Assembly: GCA_028583605.1 (NCBI GenBank)
Contig: CM053325.1
Span: forward strand, 59,416,813-59,480,812
Direction of reading: 5' to 3'
Length of the DNA stretch: 64,000 nt
Origin: Dastarcus helophoroides
Lineage: Eukaryota > Arthropoda > Insecta > Coleoptera > Bothrideridae
Within the stretch, counting starts at the first letter, position 1; each line of letters begins with the position of its first letter. Positions 32,701 to 40,219 of the stretch are shown here, one piece after another. Both the position numbers and the translations under genes were made by a program. The notes below the pieces were generated by a model. That model had not been told where the DNA came from. It did no database searches and saw only the letters and a list, made by a program, of their open reading frames with translations.

Positions 32701-34099
32701 GCCAAAATTTTCAAAAATGTCCAAATTTTCATGTCAACATTTTCAAAATGTCAAAATTTTCAAATGTCAAAATTTTCAAGGCAAAATTTTCAAAATTAAA
32801 ATTTTCAAAATGTCAAAATTTTCTAAGATGTCAAAATTTTCAAAAATGTCAAAATTTACAAAATGTCAAAATTTTCAAAAATGTCAAAATTTTCACAAAT
32901 GTCAAAATTTTTAAAAATTCCGAAATTTTCAAAGATGTCAAAATTTTCAGTAATCAAAATTTTCAAAAGTCAAAATTTTCAAAGTCAAAATTTTCAAGTC
33001 AAAATTTTCAAAAATGTCAAAATTTTCAATAGTCAAAATTTTCAGTCAAAATTTTCAAGTCAAAATTTTCAGTCAAAATTTTCAAAAAAAAATCAAAATT
33101 TTCAAAAAAAATAAATTTTTGTAAAAATCTAAACTCTGAAAGGTAGAAATTTTTAAAAGCAATTTTTAAAAAAGCAAATTTTCGGAAAAATCGAAACTTC
33201 CAAGAGACGAAATTTTTAAAAAAGTCGAAATTTTGAGAAAAAATCCCCAGTCTTAAATAAACTCCAGATTTTGACAAGAAGTTAAAATTTTGAAAAAGTC
33301 TAAATTCTGAAAGTCCAAATTTCGAAATAGTTGATTTTTCGAATAATTCCAATTTTCAAAATCTCGATATTATCAAAATCAGTTGAAATCGTCAAGCAAA
33401 ATTTTGAAAAATAATCCGGTTGTCGAGACAAAAGTCAAAATTTTAATAAAAATTTGAAGTTATCAAAAGTTAAAATTTCAAAAAAGTCGAAATATCACAT
33501 CACATTAAATGTTATCGATAATATCAAGTGGAAATCGGGAATGCTCCATAGTGCATATGAGCGAGCCGCCACTGGAGGAGAGTTATAGCATTTCAAAACT
33601 GACGTTCAAAAACTTGCATTATTTTTGGGATCAACCAAATACTATCAAGTGTACAAACAGTTTTCCCATCTAGTGTGCTGCTGTCATTTTTTGGTATGTT
33701 CACGTATGTCATTGCTTGATTCGTACTCACCACATTAACATTTAACCTTGACATAAAAGTTCTGCAGTATTATTAGGAACCGAATAGGTCTATTCGCTGT
33801 TGCTTTTTTAGATTTTCCAAAACTAGGATTTAAAATAAAAGATTTTTTTTTTAATTATAAAATCAAATCAATAAGACAATTTTTTAAGGTTATGTTTGTT
33901 CATTTTCTGTTTAAGATACTGAAAGAAGTAAGGAACATACGTAAACATAACAAGAATGACAGCAGCAGACTAGATGGAAAAACTTTTTGCACACACGGTA
34001 TATTTTGGAATCTATTCGATATTGAAAAATAGTAGCTAATTATTCTTTTTTATTAGCAGCCATTTATTTTACCTACTTACCTTGACCGTAAGACGTCAT
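8038..34099 (-). CDS. Protein lifeguard / TMBIM-family membrane protein (BAX inhibitor-1 superfamily), whole coding span
   Basis: Three coding exons join as 34099-34081, 25175-24948 and 8756-8038 (19+228+719 nt) to give 321 residues in one unbroken frame. All junctions are GT-AG and both introns are phase 1, each splitting a glycine codon. Residues 1-83 are a cytosolic Gly/Pro/Tyr-rich tail with GGYPPP repeats. Residues 84-321 hold seven hydrophobic segments and the family signature YDTQLMMGG followed by EEYVFAALNLYLDIVNIF. The family (lifeguard, GRINA, TMBIM) sits in Golgi, ER and plasma membranes, modulates calcium leak and protects against apoptosis. Length and domain order match animal lifeguards. 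The introns are 16.2 and 8.9 kb and full of transposons. Which paralogue (1 to 4) this is cannot be decided here; the Pro-rich tail favours a lifeguard-1/GRINA or TMBIM1-like member. Confidence 0.93.
8912..9131. mobile_element. piggyBac-like MITE, ~212 bp, with TTAA target sites
   Basis: TTAA at 8912-8915 and 9128-9131 flank terminal inverted repeats CACGCTCAGTGCTG (left) and CAGCACTGAACGTG (right). These are perfect over about 14 bp apart from one mismatch. TTAA target sites with a terminus starting CACG fit piggyBac-type MITEs. The right half carries two copies of a ~40-bp unit containing ccgctgacatgacgcaccg. No coding capacity. It lies in the lifeguard intron about 150 bp from the last exon's acceptor. 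Confidence 0.7.
9307..12869. mobile_element. 3.5-kb non-autonomous hAT-like element with satellite core
   Basis: The 11-bp terminal inverted repeats CAGTGGCGGCT (from 9315) and AGCCGCCACTG (to 12861) are perfect. They are flanked by an exact 8-bp duplication TGTTTGAC at 9307-9314 and 12862-12869. An 8-bp target duplication is characteristic of hAT transposition. The 3547-bp interior has no transposase frame. It is degenerate gtcgaaatttt-type satellite, T-rich on the left two thirds and A-rich from about 11.95 kb, so the ends are loosely inverted relative to each other. It sits in the lifeguard intron. Confidence 0.85.
12870..13565. other. Intronic DNA with the second copy of a diverged interspersed repeat
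   Basis: Part of the 16.2-kb lifeguard intron. About 13290-13430 matches 7420-7560 in scattered phrases (agtgctcagc, gcgttgtctgtcag). No open frame or RNA gene is apparent in the remainder. Confidence 0.5.
13829..14054. mobile_element. Head-to-head dimer of the hammerhead-headed short repeat
   Basis: The left arm (13829-13948) is an inverted copy of the right arm (13952-14054). Both contain the stretch acacaacaaaggttgctcta or its complement. The insertion is flanked by ttaattattttct at 13816-13828 and again at 14055-14067, a 13-bp target duplication. The right arm starts with a hammerhead-like core (annotated separately). Related copies lie at 25299, 47077, 48003 and 48928. No protein is encoded. 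Penelope-like elements and small metazoan retrozymes carry such ribozymes; this family is probably a non-autonomous relative. Confidence 0.75.
13952..13992 (+). ncRNA. Hammerhead-ribozyme-like motif (type I layout, tiny helix III)
   Basis: In order: helix I 5' strand CTCT (13952-13955), core CTGAAGA fitting CUGANGA (13956-13962), one extra T, helix II GACAGC/GCTGTC around a TTG loop (13964-13978), core GAAA (13979-13982), a minimal C(GC)G helix III, GTT as the cleavage triplet (13986-13988), then AGAG (13989-13992) pairing with CTCT. The unpaired T between core and helix II departs from the textbook consensus and may weaken activity. Base pairing was checked by eye only. Confidence 0.5.
14178..14322. 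repeat. Short T-rich satellite patch
   Basis: A 145-bp island of ttttcgactttttt-type words of the same kind as the large arrays. It directly precedes the fold-back at 14324 and resumes after it at 14860, so the fold-back probably inserted into a larger satellite block. Confidence 0.5.
14324..14858. repeat. Fold-back element with ~123-bp inverted arms
   Basis: Arms 14324-14446 and 14584-14706 are inverted copies at high identity (shared words aaaccaaataccggtttcga, ttagatctcgtcag, gtctgtgcattat). The spacer is ~137 bp. A second inverted pair nests around the right arm: atgcaagaagaatgcaacct at 14556 and its complement near 14836-14858. This is the arrangement of a fold-back transposon or an inverted dimer. 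No recognisable protein. Confidence 0.75.
14860..17150. repeat. Degenerate T-rich satellite
   Basis: gaaatttcgacttttt-type words throughout. A local duplication near 15880-16110 and 16150-16440 shares words such as aaattttgagcgattgctga, gtctttttcgag and atttgtcttcttcaac. A patch at 15195-15230 (gggtggggcgcctatttccc) is not satellite. No gene. Confidence 0.7.
17151..17961. other. Intronic AT-rich DNA with one GC-rich hairpin
   Basis: Mostly unremarkable lifeguard intron sequence. At about 17643-17670 ccggggtt and aaccccgg form an 8-bp stem around a 5-nt loop, set in A/T-rich flanks that partly pair (ttatttt and aaaataa). It could be an element end or a chance hairpin. No coding sequence seen. 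Confidence 0.4.
18061..19382. other. Intronic DNA without recognisable genes
   Basis: AT-rich intron with several short open frames of no recognisable similarity. Two short direct words (ggttgcaac, aaccttag) recur near 19090-19140. Nothing here supports a gene, RNA or complete mobile element. Confidence 0.5.
19383..19890. mobile_element. Left end of a hAT-like satellite-cored element
   Basis: TAGGGATGCAACATCG at about 19382 resembles hAT termini (CAGGGATG-type), with subterminal repeats of acatcgat and gatgttttt. It runs into gtcgaaatttcgag satellite. The junction word gcgtagaaaggacatc also occurs (inverted or diverged) at ~37450 and ~40587. No right end was found before 19904, where another element starts. 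Confidence 0.4.
19904..21410. mobile_element. hAT-like element fragment, CAGGGCTTCGAACCG family
   Basis: The left terminus CAGGGCTTCGAACCG is followed by many copies of ccggtttt/ttcggtt. The inner right part (about 21000-21400) matches 53290-53690 over ~350 bp (words such as aattttgaga, gaatttgtgtaaa, acgaaccgaa). The latter ends in the inverted terminus CGGTTCGAAGCCCTG. These are therefore two members of one family. The right terminus of this copy is missing. A DUF4817-like fragment is embedded near the left end. Confidence 0.55.
20062..20251 (-). pseudogene. DUF4817-like helix-turn-helix fragment (transposon-derived)
   Basis: The minus-strand frame from the ATG at 20251 begins MFSQEELVDMIYALGSADR, then NPFVASRIYAQRFADRRHP, and ends near RERFERTGSTKYVKK. 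This is the pattern of the insect DUF4817 domain: an N-terminal E-x-VDM, a central R-x-YAxRFxDRRHP, then a GS-turn. About 63 residues are recognisable; afterwards the frame runs into terminal repeat sequence with no similarity. DUF4817 is widespread in insect transposon proteins, probably as a DNA-binding domain. No downstream transposase is visible, so this is a remnant. Domain assignment is from memory. Confidence 0.65.
21411..23172. other. Intronic AT-rich DNA, no features recognised
   Basis: Ordinary AT-rich sequence of the lifeguard intron. A few A-runs and satellite-like words occur at 21740-21900. I see no gene, RNA or bounded repeat. Confidence 0.5.
23173..24817. repeat. 22-bp minisatellite, ~75 copies, with ~220-bp higher-order repeat
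   Basis: The unit is cagaaagctcgattgcttaa plus two bases (22 bp). Variants (gcgtaagt, gcgtacgt, gctcgaat, gctggatt, cttgaatg) recur in a fixed order every ten units: the variant cttcaatgagaaagc recurs 220 bp apart. Because 22 is not a multiple of three, the array is read in all frames as a pseudo-protein of RKSESSIA / QKARL words; this is not a gene. The array ends about 130 bp from the splice donor of the Gly/Pro-rich lifeguard exon. Confidence 0.95.
24948..25175 (-). CDS. Lifeguard exon encoding the Gly/Pro/Tyr-rich N-terminal tail
   Basis: The minus-strand acceptor attttaattag lies at 25176-25186 and the donor AG|gtgaaa at 24947. The 228-nt exon reads PPPGQGYYGQPPYPGAVPP followed by five GGYP(P/S)-type repeats and a tail ending QAPYGGEPQPG. 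Entry and exit are both phase 1, and both adjoining exons restore a glycine codon. The exon is strikingly GC-rich compared with its flanks. Low-complexity tails of this kind are typical of lifeguard/GRINA proteins. Open frames on the opposite strand are shadows of the repeat. Confidence 0.9.
25299..25428 (+). mobile_element. Hammerhead-headed short repeat, monomer with 12-bp target duplication
   Basis: Flanked by TTTTGAGATCCC at 25287-25298 and 25429-25440. The body matches the 47077 copy (words gttagagcaacctttgttg, gaagataaccaaggaccag). The ribozyme core is damaged: the CTGAAGA to helix II segment is deleted, leaving ctctctg joined to gctgtcgaaa. It inserted between the satellite block and the lifeguard exon at 25175. 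Confidence 0.8.
27751..29150. repeat. 20-bp tandem array, about 68 copies
   Basis: The unit is gtcaaattttgggacaaaaa with variants (acaagca, acaaaca, acacagt, acagaaac). A larger repeat shares caatatttgggaccaacagt at ~28088 and ~28488. Open frames of up to 206 codons (words such as SNFGTKSQILGQ) arise because three units make 60 bp. They have no start context or similarity and are not treated as genes. Confidence 0.9.
31506..33115. repeat. 18-bp tandem array
   Basis: The unit is gtcaaaattttcaaaaat, interspersed with shorter versions lacking the terminal aaaat. Larger blocks recur: the order cagatgtcc, caagtcaaaattttcac, aaatcaaaa repeats near 31860, 32030, 32380 and 32520. The 18-bp period keeps frames open (KFSKMS words up to 216 codons); these are artefacts of the repeat. 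Confidence 0.9.
33655..33990. repeat. Inverted repeat, ~58-bp arms, in the lifeguard intron
   Basis: Left arm 33655-33712 (cccatctagtgtgctgctgt, then cacgtatgt) pairs with right arm 33930-33990 (acatacgtaaacat, then gacagcagcagactagatgg) with a few mismatches. The spacer is ~220 bp. It lies just upstream of the right flank of the satellite and ~90 bp from the start-codon exon. It may be a MITE or a fold-back remnant. Confidence 0.65.
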
Positions 34100-34105
34100 T
34101 GTTTT
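34081..34105 (-). CDS. Lifeguard start-codon microexon (25 nt, 19 coding)
   Basis: On the minus strand tctatttcag (acceptor) is followed by AAAACA, then ATG ACG TCT TAC GGT CAA G and the donor gtaagtag. The six codons MTSYGQ plus a split glycine lead straight into the Pro-rich exon at 25175 in frame. The donor and acceptor are strong, and the MTSYGQG start suits the Tyr/Gly/Gln-rich tail that follows. The A at -3 of the ATG gives a good start context. Confidence 0.85.
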
Positions 34106-35061
34106 CTGAAATAGAAAATTTGTTATGAAAGTACTTAAATATTATTAAATTTCTCATGAATGATTTGATGATTATTATGGTAGCTAATTTAACTGAAATT
34201 ATTTACCACATATTTAATTTTTTATTTAAATAATAGTGTAGAACCACCGATGGTAGACACCTGATCTGTACCGCCCACCAGTAGGCATTTTGATCTTTTT
34301 CGTGAGCAATAGAAGTTTCGTCCAAAATCAAACCCGTAATTGCTAAATAAATTATTACATTTACAGAACGGTTAGGAGTGCTGAGGAGCTTTATTAGTTC
34401 ATAACTAATAAATTTTATTAACGATAAAAACGCAACTTACATTTGCAACGACTTGTATCTTAAACTTAAACGTCCAACTTTAATCTTACTATTTTTCATC
34501 ATTAATTTTTCCTGAACGACAAAATTTTACTTTTAATTAATCTCTTCGTAAAGTATAACAGAACTGTAATCTAAACATGATAGGTGACAAGCAACCAACC
34601 CTTTAACAACAAACTTGTGTTTGGTCCTGCCTTCGGTTGTGTGAACGAACTCGAACATTACCAGACCAAAGTTTAAAATATTCTCTTCAGACATTTATTT
34701 TTAGATAATCGATGTAAAAGTCAGACAAAACATTGCAAATTGCAAAGGAAATAACGCATTAAAAAAATGTTATCCAAGGTTACACAAAAGAACCAATGAC
34801 CTGTTTTTCTAGCAAAAAGACCTTCAACGGTTATAAGAAACAAAATTTTTATTTTTAATCATAACACGCAAACGTCAAAATAATAGTCAACCTAATACAT
34901 GAGTCATGCTTAAAATTAATCAATATTATTATTATGCAATTTTACAAAACACATCCTACACCTACATCAACAAAACCATTATGAACCACCTTCACAGAGC
35001 CCTCAGAAAGTCAAATATTTGGCGAAATTATGAATGTTTTCGTTTTTAAATGTAAACTTAC
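34106..35061. other. Lifeguard 5' UTR intron, AT-rich
   Basis: Probable first intron, between the start-codon exon and a donor at 35061. No repeats of note and no coding sequence; a few phrases such as ggtcctgccttcggttgtg are unassigned. Confidence 0.45.
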
Positions 35062-35300
35062 CGATTTAGCCTCGAAACTTACTGGTAAAACGCACTTTCT
35101 GCTACGCTATTGCCGACAAAACGACCTTTATCGATGCTGTATGTTGCAGCAAAACACTGAAAACTGGAACCGATTATCTGACAGCTGCAGTCACAATTCT
35201 GAAAATCTGGAATCTGGAATTTTCTCTTACTGGAAAGATCTACACCATAGATCGCAAGCGCCAGACGGTGCAACGTCACTGCAATAATGCGCCCTCTGTG
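35062..35300 (-). promoter_or_regulatory. Probable 5' UTR exon and promoter region of lifeguard
   Basis: Reading the minus strand there are two good donors: TCG|gtaagt with the exon ending at 35062, and ACCA|gtaagt with the exon ending at 35083. One of them probably ends the non-coding first exon spliced to 34105. The region up to ~35300 is less AT-rich than its surroundings. No TATA box is evident. Open frames on both strands here have no similarity I recognise. Confidence 0.35.
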
Positions 35301-35739
35301 GTGCGCAGTGGTGCCAATAGTAGAATAAAATCGAGAAGATTATTATATCGGTTGTTTAATTGAAAAAGTCATCAAAGATTCTGTGACTTTTCATTAGAAG
35401 AGGACGTGGCGCAAAAGACGTGCGATTACTTATTGATTTTTTTAATTGATTTGTCTTATTCATGGAATACAGTTGGAATTTTCTAAGGCAAAAGAAAATA
35501 CTTATCTTCTTTGACAAGATATGATTTCAATTAATGAGATACACAACCAACGAGTCGTTATAAAGTCTTCGACTGATCTTAAACCTCACTGGGTTTTCCA
35601 CCAGTAATTTGTTACGATAGTAGTTCAAACGTATTAACGTCTCGAAGTTGTCAATCACTGATAACCTATTTCAGACATACGTCTCGAAGACGTGGAAGGC
35701 ACATGCATTTATAAATAATATTTTATTAGAAATTCCGAT
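35301..35739. other. Intergenic DNA upstream of lifeguard
   Basis: Includes gcgccctctgtggtgcgcag at ~35290-35310, a partly palindromic GC-rich patch, then AT-rich sequence. Nothing else recognised. Confidence 0.4.
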
Positions 35740-37640
35740 ATTAAAGTCCAAATTCCAATTTTTTAATCAAAATTTCCACTTTAATCTCGAAATTTTAACT
35801 TTTTTCTTGGAATTTCGACTTCAGTCTCAATACTTTGAGTTTAAGGTCGAAATTTTGACTTTAAACGCGTAATTTTAAGAAAAAGTCAAAATGTTGGCCT
35901 AAATTTCGAAATTTCTAAATAAGTTTATAAAATCATGTCTGTTATTTACGGAAACAAAAAATTTTGAAATTTCGAGTTTAAAGTCGAAAGTTCGACTTTA
36001 ATCTCGAAATATCGACTATTTTTTCAAAATTTCTACTTTTTTTATAAAATCAACGCCTTCGTAGTTCTTGGATATGAATTTAAAAATTTCGACTTCAAAC
36101 TCGAAATTTCGACTTCTTTCTGGAAATTTCGACTTTTTTCTCGAAATTTCGACATTTTTCTCAAACTTTCGACTTTGTTCTCGAACTTTCGACTTTGTTC
36201 TCCAAATTCGGAGATTAATTTCGAAATCTCGACTTTAAACTTGATTTTTTTTCTCGAAATTACCACTTTTTTCTCGATACTTCGATGTTAATCTCGAAAT
36301 TTCGAATAAACTCCAAATTTCGACTATTTTCTCGAAATTTTCATACTCTATGGCTAGGTTAGACAGATGACAGTTGCGTCCCACTACTTTCTTTTCCAAA
36401 CATTATTGACAGTTGGCAGTAGAGCGCGTTCAGTAATTTCTATTTTTAATTACCGAAATTTCGACTTTTTTCTCGAAATGTCAAGATTAAAGTCGAAGTT
36501 TTGAGAAAAAAAATCGAAATTTCGAGTTTAAAAGCCAAATTTCAAGGTAAAAGTTGAAATTTCGACTTAAATCTTGAAATTTCTAGAAAAAATTCGAAAT
36601 TTTAGGTTTAAAGTCATAATTGCCAAATTAAAGTCGAATTTTCGAGTTTAGAGTCAAAATTTCGCGACTTAAGTCGAAATTTCGCTACTTAAGTTGAAAT
36701 TTCGCGACTAAAGTCGAAATTTCCAGAAAAAAGTCGAAATTTCGAGAAAAAGTGGAAATTTCGAGATTAATCTCGGAATTTCGAGAAAAAAGTCGATATT
36801 TCGACTGCAAATCCGGAATTTCTAAATTTTTAGTTTAAAGTCGAAAATTACAGATTAAATGTGAAAATTTCGCGTTTAAAGTCAAAATTTTGTTATTAAC
36901 CTCGAAATTTCGAGAAAAAAAGTCGAAATATTTAGTTCAAAGTCGAAATTCTCAGATTAAAGTCGAAATGTCGATTTTAAAGTCGAAATTTCGAGATACA
37001 GTTGAAATTTCGTCAAAATTCCCAAATTAAAGTCGAAATTTCGAGTTTGGAGTCAAAATTTTGAGACCGAAAGTCAAAATTTCGAGAAAAAAGGGGAAAT
37101 TTCCAGACTAAAGTTGAAATTTCGAGAGAAAAGTGGAAATTTCGAGATTAATCTCGGAATTTCGAGAAAAAAATCGATATTTCGACTGCAAATCCGGAAT
37201 TTCTAAATTTTTAGTTTAAAGTCGAAAATTACAGATTAAATGTGAACATTTCGCGTTTAAAGTCAAAATTTCGTTATTAACCTCGAAATTTCAAGAAAAA
37301 AGTCGAAATATTTAATTTAAAGTCGAAATTCTCAGATAAAAGTCGAAATGTCGATTTTAAAGTAGAAATTTCGAGATACAGTCGAAATTTTGAGAAAAAA
37401 GTCGAAATTTCGAGAAAAAAGTTGAAATTTCTAAAAAAATGTTTTAATCGATGTCCTTTCTACGCCTTGGTAGTTCTTAGACATCAATTTAGAAAAAAAA
37501 TCTTACTATTTTGATCCAGAAATTTCCGCTTTAAACTAGAAATTTTTAATTTTTTGTAGAAATGTCTGGATTACCCTGAATTTTGACTTTAAAGTCGAAA
37601 TTTCAAGATCAAAGTCAAAATTTTGAGAAGAGCCGAAATA
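35740..37640. repeat. gtcgaaatttcgag satellite block with orientation switch
   Basis: T-rich (gaaatttcgacttttttc) up to 36340, A-rich (gtcgaaatttcgagaaaa) from 36470 on. A ~440-bp internal duplication is visible: 36745-36990 and 37125-37370 share ttaatctcggaatttcgag and gactgcaaatccggaatttc. A 110-bp non-satellite module (36346-36455) separates the two orientations and also occurs at 40397-40505. Confidence 0.8.
36346..36455. repeat. 110-bp dispersed module shared with 40397-40505
   Basis: Both copies begin atactct and share aggttag, cagatgacagttgcg, attgacagttggcagtag and gcgttcagta. Both are followed by aatttct or atttct. Divergence is roughly 15 percent by eye. In each case the module is flanked by satellite, so it is likely a conserved segment of the same element family. 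Confidence 0.75.
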
Positions 37641-38601
37641 TGGAATTTAATCTTGATATTATTATTCATTTCAGTTAAATCGTTGATTGAATAAATATGT
37701 ATTCAATCAACAGTTTAATGTGCTTTAGACACTGAACTTCTAATTTTCTAGTGGCAACAAGAACTGTTAATATTTAGACATGGTCGTATGGCAACCCTGT
37801 GACATTTTCTGATGGTGTTCTGTGTTCTTGAAATCCTAACCTAAATGTTATTAAATACTTTGATTTGTTGTCGATTATTTTAAAAGTGATCCGTTTATAT
37901 TTTATGTTAATTGTTAATAATTATAGCTGTTAATGTAACGATTTATAATAATCGAGGACGTTGCCAGGCGACGAGGCGTTAGCAGAGTCTTCTGATCACG
38001 TCCGAGATTGTTTAAATCGCTAATAATCGAGTTACATTCTAAGCTTTATCGTATCATTGACAACAATGAACAAAAATCAAAAAACTTTTAAAATGAAATT
38101 TGTATTTAGGGTATTATGAGAGGTAACTAACGAATTATAATTGTAATTAACGTATTATGTGCTACTAGGTTACTATGAAACTGCTAAATATTATGAGGTT
38201 AATAATTATTAATAAAGATTTAATTTTAAGGACACTTAATTTTTAATGATACGATAAACATTTTTAAACCCTTACTGCGTGAAATTCTTCAATATTCATA
38301 ACTATTAAACAATATTAACGATAAATACAACAAAAGATATAAAACATTCCACATTTTGGAATTTTTAATGTCTTGTTTTAAACCACTCGTCACGAAATCG
38401 CTGAAACCATTAAACCTATCAAACTTAAAATTTGGCAGGTAAGTTTCTTTTATGGCTTAGAGGTCTAATAACAAAGGATTTTCCGAAATTCAACCCCCAA
38501 AGAAGCGAAAGCATGTAAAATTTCGCCAAAGAACGCCGTTCGAGCGACGAATCAACAACCACAGAACGCGCATATCACGCGACGAACCAAGACACAACTA
38601 G
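37641..38601. other. Intergenic DNA with two small inverted repeats
   Basis: At ~37683-37713 gttgattgaata and tattcaatcaac form a near-palindrome; a similar one (ttgattgaatac ... tattcaatcaa) lies at 40777-40811. At 37932-38035 the words aatgtaacgattta and ggacgt return inverted as acgtcc and taatcgagttacatt, with a GC-richer loop. No gene recognised. Confidence 0.45.
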
Positions 38602-39339
38602 GGATGTTCCGATACAAGTAAATACTCGATACTTTTGTTTCGATACAAAATACTTTTAGCATCGAATCATTCCTGCGACACTTACTCGGTATGGGAAAAG
38701 ATGTACTTGGCATCGAATCAAATCCGACGCTTTCTATTTTCTAATCGAATCATATAAATCATTAATAATATAAACGAAGGACTACTCATCATCACCATGG
38801 AGCGATAAACGGCGTAGTTCTCAAATACGAGTTGTAGTTCTAATTCGTCTTGCACCATAGAGAGTTTTGATTGCCTGACTAATTAATCACGGCAGAGTAG
38901 AATAATAACCACAAAACATATAATAACTGAAGTCAGTGGCGCGAATAGGCAGAACTCATAGAACCATCCGCCACAGATCCGTTATTAGCTCCAGAGCAGG
39001 AGGAGCGGCAACACTGCAAGACCTGTGAAGTGACAGCTGACAAGTATGACGGTTGACACTTGGGAACGACGCAAGACTCTATGATTACGATTCGAGCAAG
39101 TTTCCCGTGTCGAACTGAAATTCGCCATTAGACATTTTCTTTGTTAATAGTTCTTGTTAATTATAATGTAGTAAGTTAGAATAAATTAATTTCTACTACG
39201 TTAGTGTGCATTATTTGCGTCGCGTAATAGCAAGATGCCACATCAGCATTTTGCGAACCTTTCCTTTGACAAAGTGTCCGACGCCTGATTTGCTATATGT
39301 GTGAAATGTCAAAATTGTCAAATTTAAAATTTGGCGGTT

Positions 39340-39775
39340 AATATAAAGGTTATGTCTTCGTTACCAGAACCGCAACAAATTTAAAAATAAATATTTTAAA
39401 AGAAAAGTTTCGGGAATACGAACTAAAAAAGGATCTCGATCAACTAAAAGATTTAGTTAATAATATTGAAACCTCGGACGTGAGACCCCATTTTTTTTTA
39501 TTTTGACAATTAAAATCCATCTAAAATGTTAGGCTTTTAAGTTTGGTGAAAGACAAAATTAATTGGACGTCATTCTGTTACACATTATTTGTTACAAGCG
39601 CTATTTGAAGATGTTAGTTTTGAAGAAAAAAGGATTGCCGCTGCGTTACCGTTTTAAAAACATTGAACGAAAATGATGTGCCTGCAACGCATTTTAATGA
39701 TATGGTTGAGAGATTGAGTATAGATTTAAAGAAATTTAACTATGAACACTTGGTGAATGTGTGTATCACTGTTTA
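39340..39775 (+). pseudogene. Decayed host-gene-like fragment (tentatively FANCI N-terminal-like)
   Basis: Three coding-like stretches appear in shifting frames. About 39383-39490 reads KINILKEKFREYELKKDL and onward. About 39575-39655 reads THYLLQALFEDVSFEEKR. About 39655-39775 reads TLNENDVPATHFNDMVERLS and onward through LKKFNYEHLVNVC. Composition is protein-like, unlike the repeat-driven frames nearby. The order and hydrophobic pattern weakly recall the N-terminal helical repeats of Fanconi anaemia group I proteins, but that is from memory and may be wrong. Frameshifts and missing segments indicate a pseudogene or a fragment captured by the surrounding element. Confidence 0.3.
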
Positions 39776-39820
39776 GAATGTATCCGAGGGAAGAAAAATA
39801 GTCAAAGGTGTCCTTTCCAG

Positions 39821-40209
39821 GCTTTCGTAAACAAAACTAAAATACATAAATGAGAAACGAAGCAAAAAAATAAATATGTCTCGGTTTTGTCTAATTATGA
39901 ACAAATAATTAAAATATAAACAAAATATAAACCTTTCTCTATGAATATAAACATTATTGTTTAAAATCGAGGAAAAAACCTGCAAACAAAACTACAATGT
40001 TTCTACTTATTACAAAATGGCGCGGTTTTTGGTTGTAAATTGTGGAACTATACATACATAGAGAAAGGTTAGCAGCATGTTTGCAGGTTTTTTCGTCGAT
40101 TTTAAACACTAATTTTTATATTTTAATTATTTGTTCATAATTAGACAAAACCGAGTCATTTTTTTTGCTTCGGTTCACATTTATGTATTTTAATTTCGTT
40201 TACGAAAGC
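39821..40209. repeat. Imperfect fold-back, ~150-bp arms
   Basis: The left arm (from 39821, gctttcgtaaacaaaacta, then attatgaacaaataattaaa) returns inverted on the right (ttaattatttgttcataatt, then tttacgaaagcg to 40209). A second pair, ctttctctatg and catagagaaag, is inverted but out of order, so the arms were rearranged. It sits inside the hAT-like element. Confidence 0.7.
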
Positions 40210-40219
40210 GTTGAAAGAA

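Larger units (their letters stand above)
25441..33574. repeat. 8-kb satellite block with a hAT-like right terminus
   Basis: T-rich words to about 25940, then A-rich gtcgaaattttgag words to 33520. Two ordered subarrays (20 bp and 18 bp) are annotated separately. It ends at AGCCGCCACTG (33564-33574), the same 11-bp terminus as the 9315-12861 element. The following 8 bp are gaggagag. No matching left terminus was found, so it may be degraded or replaced. Lies wholly inside the 8.9-kb lifeguard intron. Confidence 0.65.

Noticed and set aside
31649..33114. Lys/Phe/Ser-rich frames of up to 216 codons
   Set aside because: Direct consequence of the 18-bp array, whose unit length is a multiple of three.
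35030..35287. Short frames on both strands near the lifeguard 5' end
   Set aside because: They overlap probable UTR exon and donor sites and have no similarity.
37932..38035. Possible structured RNA (GC-rich patch with flanking inverted words)
   Set aside because: Pairing is patchy, no tRNA or known RNA pattern fits, and an old MITE remnant is equally likely.
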